Positions 58,701 through 64,000 of a stretch of DNA of 64,000 nucleotides are shown here, in pieces. Below the pieces are notes generated by a model that searched no databases, was not told the origin of the DNA, and saw only the letters and a list, made by a program, of their open reading frames with translations. The stretch comes from Tetranychus cinnabarinus (Eukaryota > Arthropoda > Arachnida > Trombidiformes > Tetranychidae): assembly GCA_022266195.1 (NCBI GenBank), contig WHVY01000003.1, positions 1,922,001 through 1,986,000 on the forward strand, given 5' to 3'. Numbering within the stretch: position 1 is the stretch's first letter; every line of letters begins with the position of its first letter. Position numbers and translations under genes: made by a program.

Positions 58701-61700
58701 AAATATGATCATTTTCAATGGATAATTATCATGTTAGAAAGCTAAGGATGTCGGAAGTCGATTTGTTGGGAGTTTATTTGGGAGTGAAAATGTTGATAAA
58801 AAGGCAAGATTCGTGATGAGTTGATGTATCTTGTGCTTTACATTGTAAATTGAATTTTTTTCATCATTTTATTATCTTGCCTGCCTTTCATGATGAAATA
58901 TTTGATTATCTTATGCTGCTGTCAACCATTCAATTGTAACTATCAATCTAACATTTTTGTTATTGTTGTTTTTTTCATCGCCATCAAAATGCAATTTGAA
59001 AACTACTTTTTGACAAGCTCATTCAACTTTGAATAATTGAATGCTCTCAAGAATCCATTGAATTATGCATTTATTATTAATATTAGCAAGACTTTTGTGC
59101 TGCAAATTTTATCAAATTTTAATGACAATTCCTTTTCCTATCAATTTAAATATACCTCAATAAACTTGTTACTTTCAATCTTCTTGATTCCTTTTGAACA
59201 TTTATTTCCAAAAATGAGGGATTTTCATCTAAATTGTAAAAATTTTTATCTAATTGTAAATTTCATGTCAGTTTTGAGATTTTGTTTATAACTTGATGGT
59301 AAAGGTTTATCAATAGGTTTTTGCCTTCAACATGAAAAGATTCAATTCACGTTTTTTTTGATATTGCACTTTAAAGACTCATTTATCAATAACAATCTAT
59401 TATTTGAAAATGTTATTTAATGATATTTTCATCTTTTTTGCTTGTTTTTGCTTTACAGAACACGATATGTTCAGGAAGTGCCTATAAACATGAGAAATGT
59501 TACCATTGAACAGTTAGTGCCAAACACGGAATATCAACTTCTCATTAATGTTGTCTCTAGTTCAGATCTGATAGGAAATTCGAGTCATTTCATCCGTTTT
59601 GTTTCACCTGATGGAGGTAAGTCCATTTCTTTACCAACTATTGATTGATTTTACTTTATGGCTTTTGAAGGAAAGCTTCAAATGAACTCTAAAGATCAAC
59701 ATCCAGTTATGATTAGGGTTCTGGGTTTTTTTCACTTGAAACTTTGATCACAGACGATTGATTATCACCATTAGAGACTCCTAGTCAGCCAGAATAGTCA
59801 GAAGTTAATCAATGTTTTTTATCGCCAACCAAAACTGTCTTCATCTTTAATAAGAAGATTAATGAATGAGTTGATATCGATTTGATGCATTAAGAGCATT
59901 AAAAATGATTCCTTTGACAAATTAATCCACAAGATCGTTTGAGCTTGTGAGAAAAAAATATCGATTACGTATTAACTTTACCTTGGATATTTTTGATGCT
60001 CTCTTTAAATCATTTGTTGGTGATAGAAAAGTGAAACGTAAATAGCTAACCAGATAATGATTTTGATAGCTTTCATGTTAAATTTTGACGAGGTTATTGA
60101 ATGATCATCATCTTGGGATTTCGGTATTCAGGTCAATATTTCATGTTTAAAATGAGAATAGACTGCTAATTAATTATCCTTTGTTGTTATCCATTCTTTT
60201 TCATCAATAGAACCACATCGATTTGTCCGAGGAGGAATGAATCCATTGAGGATAAGACTAGATGTTGATCCTGAAATAATTGTCCGACCAGGTGAAGCTA
60301 TTTTAGTCTCATTCATCTTAATCTTTTGGGTCCTGGTAATACTTTGGTTTATTAAAAAATGGGGCAAAATAAGGACACTTGAGCCAACTCGACATCGAAC
60401 TGATACTGATATATCTTCCTTTTCTCAACAAACTCGATTCACTTCCATTGGAGGAGCCAATATACCTCAAGTACATACCAGTGATTCTCGCGACTCGCTT
60501 GAACTGGTTAACTGTACCTCAACGGGTAATTTCCAACGACCACGCTTAAATTCAGTTTTCCTAGTCAGTCCATCTCGTCGATCATCGTTATTACCGGAAG
60601 AGTACAAAATACCTCGTCGTTATAAATCAGCAGAAGATCTCAAATCGCTAGTCTTACAAATAACCCAGACAAAGGGTTTACACACCAATGGTCCATATGT
60701 TCACAAGTCTTCCTCATTACAACCGCCATTACCTTTATCATCATCACCTTCTTACAATGGTATGTGAACAATTAGTTTATTACAGCCACTAAACGTAAAA
60801 TAAATTGAAAAGAGTCGAGCAATAGAGCAATTAATTAACAAATTTCTGAAGACGTTAAATGAAAGCTTTCATTAAGCCATAACTTAACGGCTTTTATATC
60901 GGTTTAATTAAACTACCCCTAGATGGGGTGAGAGAGAGTTGAAAAAACAAATGATTTTTTTCGTTAAACATGAATAATAACATTAAAAGTAAAGTTTCAA
61001 TCTTATCATCAGAAGATTCATAAAACTATTGTATTGTTATAATAATCATCATCATCAAAAGGAAATGAAAATTTTGTTTCTTGTGAAAGACTTTTTCTGT
61101 GAACCCAGTGAACCTACTGTTTTCCTAAAAAAAGACCCAATGTGCTTCTGTCATCCTAAGTAACTGACAAAATTATTTTCATAATATAACTGCAAATATA
61201 TCTGAAGATTACTTTTCTAGAAGAAAAGGAAAATGGAAGTGATGAAGAATAGAAAACTGAGGAAGAAAAGAAGGAGAAATATCCTTCCATTACCATCATC
61301 ATTCTTGTTGAAATTGCTGGATTCAACATAAACCATTTCAATTTAATGTCTTTTTACTTTATCTAAATCTCAGACAGTTTATGTCTTATTTAGCTTTTGT
61401 TGGTGCTTTTTCCCTTTCATGTACAACTCTTTAGAGTGTGATATTGTATTAAATATGGTAATGATAATTTTATTCAGTGTTATCGTTTCAATATATCATG
61501 TTGAGAGATGAATTCATGTTGCTTAATTTGACTCTTGATTTACATTTTTTGCTTACATTGAAGTGGATTTCCTTACCTTTATTTTTGGCTCATGTTCATA
61601 CTTTTACTTCACTTGTTAATTTAAATTTTTAATTCTAATTCTTGTTCTTATCTTTTTTTCTTTCATGCTTAACAGGTTATCAAAAACAACGAAGGAAATC

Positions 61701-61824
61701 ATCTGTTCATTCTGATGAAACTGTTGAAGTAAAGGAGGAATTGGACAAAAGACCGCTGAAAATGAAGAGTATCGATGAAAATGAATGTGATAGTGGGGAA
61801 AATCGTCGTCAAAATACTCAGTGA
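52702..61824 (+). CDS. single-pass membrane protein with one fibronectin type III domain (4 exons)
   Basis: Exons 52702-52877, 59459-59616, 60211-60759 and 61676-61824 join in frame at GT-AG sites to 343 aa. Exons 1 and 2 form one FN3 domain: LPPAIRVSWSFTPG and FRIVYFPVGSK in exon 1, then LVPNTEYQLLINVVS in exon 2. Exon 3 encodes a juxtamembrane stretch with DVDPEIIVRPGE, a transmembrane helix (VSFILIFWVLVILWFI) and the start of a Ser-rich cytoplasmic tail with RRSS phosphorylation-type motifs. Exon 4 ends the tail. No signal peptide is seen at ATG 52702, so an upstream exon may be missing. It is likely a cell-surface adhesion or receptor-type protein; no family name is assigned. AATAAA at 62087 could be its poly(A) signal. 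Confidence 0.85.
52878..59458 (+). other. 6.6-kb intron 1 of the FN3 gene
   Basis: Begins GTAAGT and ends TTTACAG. No nested gene is supported. It contains a short possible MITE at 54022-54216 (near-inverted ends AGGGTGTTTCAT and ATGGAACACCCT). Confidence 0.7.
54022..54216. repeat. possible short MITE
   Basis: The ends AGGGTGTTTCAT and ATGGAACACCCT are inverted copies with one mismatch, 195 bp apart. The left end follows TAC, but the right end lacks the matching GTA, so target duplication is not shown. Confidence 0.35.
59617..60210 (+). other. intron 2 of the FN3 gene
   Basis: GTAAGT to CAATAG; 594 bp, nothing else recognised. Confidence 0.8.
60760..61675 (+). other. intron 3 of the FN3 gene
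   Basis: GTATGT to TTAACAG; 916 bp, nothing else recognised. Confidence 0.75.
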
Positions 61825-64000
61825 TTAATTAACTATGGATATATGTAATTAATTATGCACAGAAAGACACACGCAATTGACTATTCCATCATCAACAAAT
61901 CAACCTTTAACAATAATCAATAACCATGGGATGATTTACCAAAGTAAATTAAACTGGTCAAATTAATGGATACAGAGAGGAATCCAAAGTAATAAAATAC
62001 AAACGGCAAAAATATACAAGCTCAGTTCAATAGAAAGCAATTCTCATTCTCAGTATTTGTAAAATTATGTTTGTGTGAATAATGTAAATAAAGATTGATT
62101 TGATTATATAAAATCACTGAAATCTCTTTTTTTGTACATAACAATTAAATTGTCCGATTTTACGATGTGAAATATGATATCCAAAATTGTTACAGTTTCA
62201 TTTTATATTAACCTAGTGTAAAATGATATTCCCCATTAATGACAATTGTCCTTAATCCAATATAAAATGGCAATGTAAATTGAATGTTGTACAGTCCAAC
62301 ACGTTTTACATGGACATTTTGTGTTTTTTCAACTTCTATCATCAATTGATTTTCCCAACATTCGATTAAGGAATACTTTTAAGTTGACTTTTGATTCATT
62401 GTCCTGAAATGCCATGAATTGTGGAGGAAAACATGAAACTCAATACTCTTGAGAAATCAACAAGATTTATTGTTTTCCCTGATCAACTTGGCAAAGGGAA
62501 TGACTTTGACCAAAAAAATGATCAAAGTATAAAAGCTTTTACGAGTCAATACGAGTTTTAAAATTGTTTTAATATGCATTGATTGTGGTCATTAGCAGTT
62601 ACTAATCAATTATGTAAGCCTTTAAGTGTCATTGTTTGCAATTTAAGAGTTTATGGGTTTATCTTGAACCATTTAATGCTATTTATCAGATATTTATCAT
62701 GCTTAACCATTTTCTTGATTATATTTATTGCTGATATTATTGATGAGATCGGAAATTACTAATAATCGGAAATCCGTTTACGCTACATTAATCGTTCAGG
62801 TGAAGCTAAGCAATTTAGTGTAAATGCAGATTTGTTCAATTTTCATGAGAAATAAAATAGTACAATCAGCCTGAATCTAGTAAAGGCTAAATTCAACAAA
62901 AAATGACTTTAGACAGAGTTGATTGTGCAGTGGACATTAAAAGACGCAGGACAATCCCTAATGCTTTTACCAAATAAAGACTTTTCACAGTTTGATGCTT
63001 GCAAAAGCTTTTGATAAGAGTAAATTAGATTCAGTTGCATTTCCAAGTTTGTTGGTCTACAATAGAATCTGAGTTTTTCTTGCATTAGAATAGATTAATT
63101 TAGTTTAGTTTGTAATTCAATCAAGTTAGATTGGATCAAAGCTTATTATCAATACGTTGTCCTGCGCGATTACGAACAGTTAGTAAAAGTATTGGTAAAA
63201 GTACTCTGCTTTACTTTACCGGAATCCAATCAATTTACAACATTTTATTGTAATTTTTTACATTTCAATTGAGAAACTCTGAAGAGCATGGACTCGCTCA
63301 GACTTTTGGCTGATTAGTTATTGTGGCTTGATTATTATGGTTATTGTATTTCTGACGGTACTTACAAAATCAATCAATGACAATTTATATTGATATTTAA
63401 TATTTGACCTAATCATGAAATAGGTTCAAATCTTGAATTCGGTTGAAACAATGAGGTTAATGGTTGTTATTGAAATTAACGAAGTGCAATTTTGATAATA
63501 AAACAATTTATTATTTTAACAATTTAATCGGTTTCTAATACTTTTTTTTAACAATTTTTCATGTTATGCGATTCCCACAACACAATTTTTCAGTCACTTA
63601 TGGTGAATGATGAAATTGCATGGGTTTCATGGTGACAAAAGATGTCAGATTAATTTGAAAATTTGACTACAGAATTTAATATAATTGTTAAGTTAACAAG
63701 TATATTGCAAGGGATTTATGGGAATATTAACAGATTTTGATTGATATTTTTTGTCTTTTGAAATATCTTGGTGAAATGTATAAGTAGCTGATGAGTTTTT
63801 TGAAGAGATGAGATGTAGATGAATAGACTATGAGTTATTGCAAGAGTATAAAGTGTTGTGTCAACCATTTTGAAATATTCAATTGATGATTTCAAAGTGG
63901 CTTTGTTTGATTAATCGTTAATCAGATATTAACCAAGGTCCGGAGAGGTGAGATCATTTAGGCCTTTCCATGCCAACCGTCCCACTTGTCTTCGTGCTTG
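61825..64000. other. 3' UTR of the FN3 gene and intergenic DNA
   Basis: Apart from the poly(A) signal AATAAA at 62087-62092, no ORF, RNA gene or repeat is recognised. The last 70 bases are unusually G+C-rich for the window, but too short to identify. Confidence 0.5.

Noticed and set aside
63930..64000. RNA gene at the right edge
   Set aside because: The G+C-rich end looked structured, but I could not fit a tRNA, 5S or snRNA pattern in the 70 bases available.

Overview
The window is AT-rich metazoan nuclear DNA, probably arthropod and possibly a mite or other chelicerate. It has GT-AG introns of about 50 bp to 6.6 kb, poly(A) signals and TATA-type promoters. The species cannot be fixed from sequence alone. 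Two complete virus-like transposons of the Polinton/Maverick (adintovirus-like) class dominate it, and both can be placed to the base by terminal inverted repeats (TIRs) and target-site duplications.

Element A (2508-22750, 20.2 kb) begins AGTAGT and ends ACTACT, is flanked by AACCC, and has imperfect TIRs of about 450 bp. Its genes run inward from both ends and converge at 14913/14960. The + strand carries small unknown proteins, a BIR/RING inhibitor-of-apoptosis (IAP) gene, a BTB/T1-like protein, a dUTPase with a degenerate paralogue, a PC4-like ssDNA-binding protein and a protein-primed family B DNA polymerase. The - strand carries a second IAP, a TATA-binding-protein (TBP) homologue, a small membrane protein, the packaging ATPase, the integrase, penton and major capsid proteins and an adenain-like protease. 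Several genes (left IAP, PC4-like, polymerase, integrase, a hydrophobic small protein) carry single frame breaks, while the virion genes are open. At its left end a TATA box precedes an ATG-free, CAA-rich leader of three apparent exons. Many downstream + ORFs sit directly behind a 3' splice acceptor, which recalls the adenovirus tripartite leader.

Element B (32928-48444, 15.5 kb) has perfect 54-bp TIRs and a 6-bp CTAATC duplication, and it is almost intact. It shares the virion module with A (ATPase, hydrophobic protein, X protein, integrase, membrane protein, penton, pVI-like, major capsid, protease). Its DNA polymerase is of a different family (1452 aa), and it adds an RS-rich protein with a NADAR-like domain, its own TBP homologue and a two-BIR/RING IAP with an internal duplication.

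Host genes: element A interrupts a copy of a secreted-protein gene whose intact paralogue lies at 27166-28302. The flanks of A are a degraded segmental duplication of about 27.4-29.7 kb that includes a fragment of the neighbouring glucose-transporter gene. That transporter (GLUT/SLC2 family, 8 coding exons, 28993-32498, - strand) has element B in its upstream region or first intron. A gene for a single-pass membrane protein with one fibronectin type III domain occupies 52702-61824 (+, 4 exons). Two MITE-like elements (about 23667-24504 and 25368-26071) lie between the host genes. The rest is intergenic or intronic DNA without recognisable genes.
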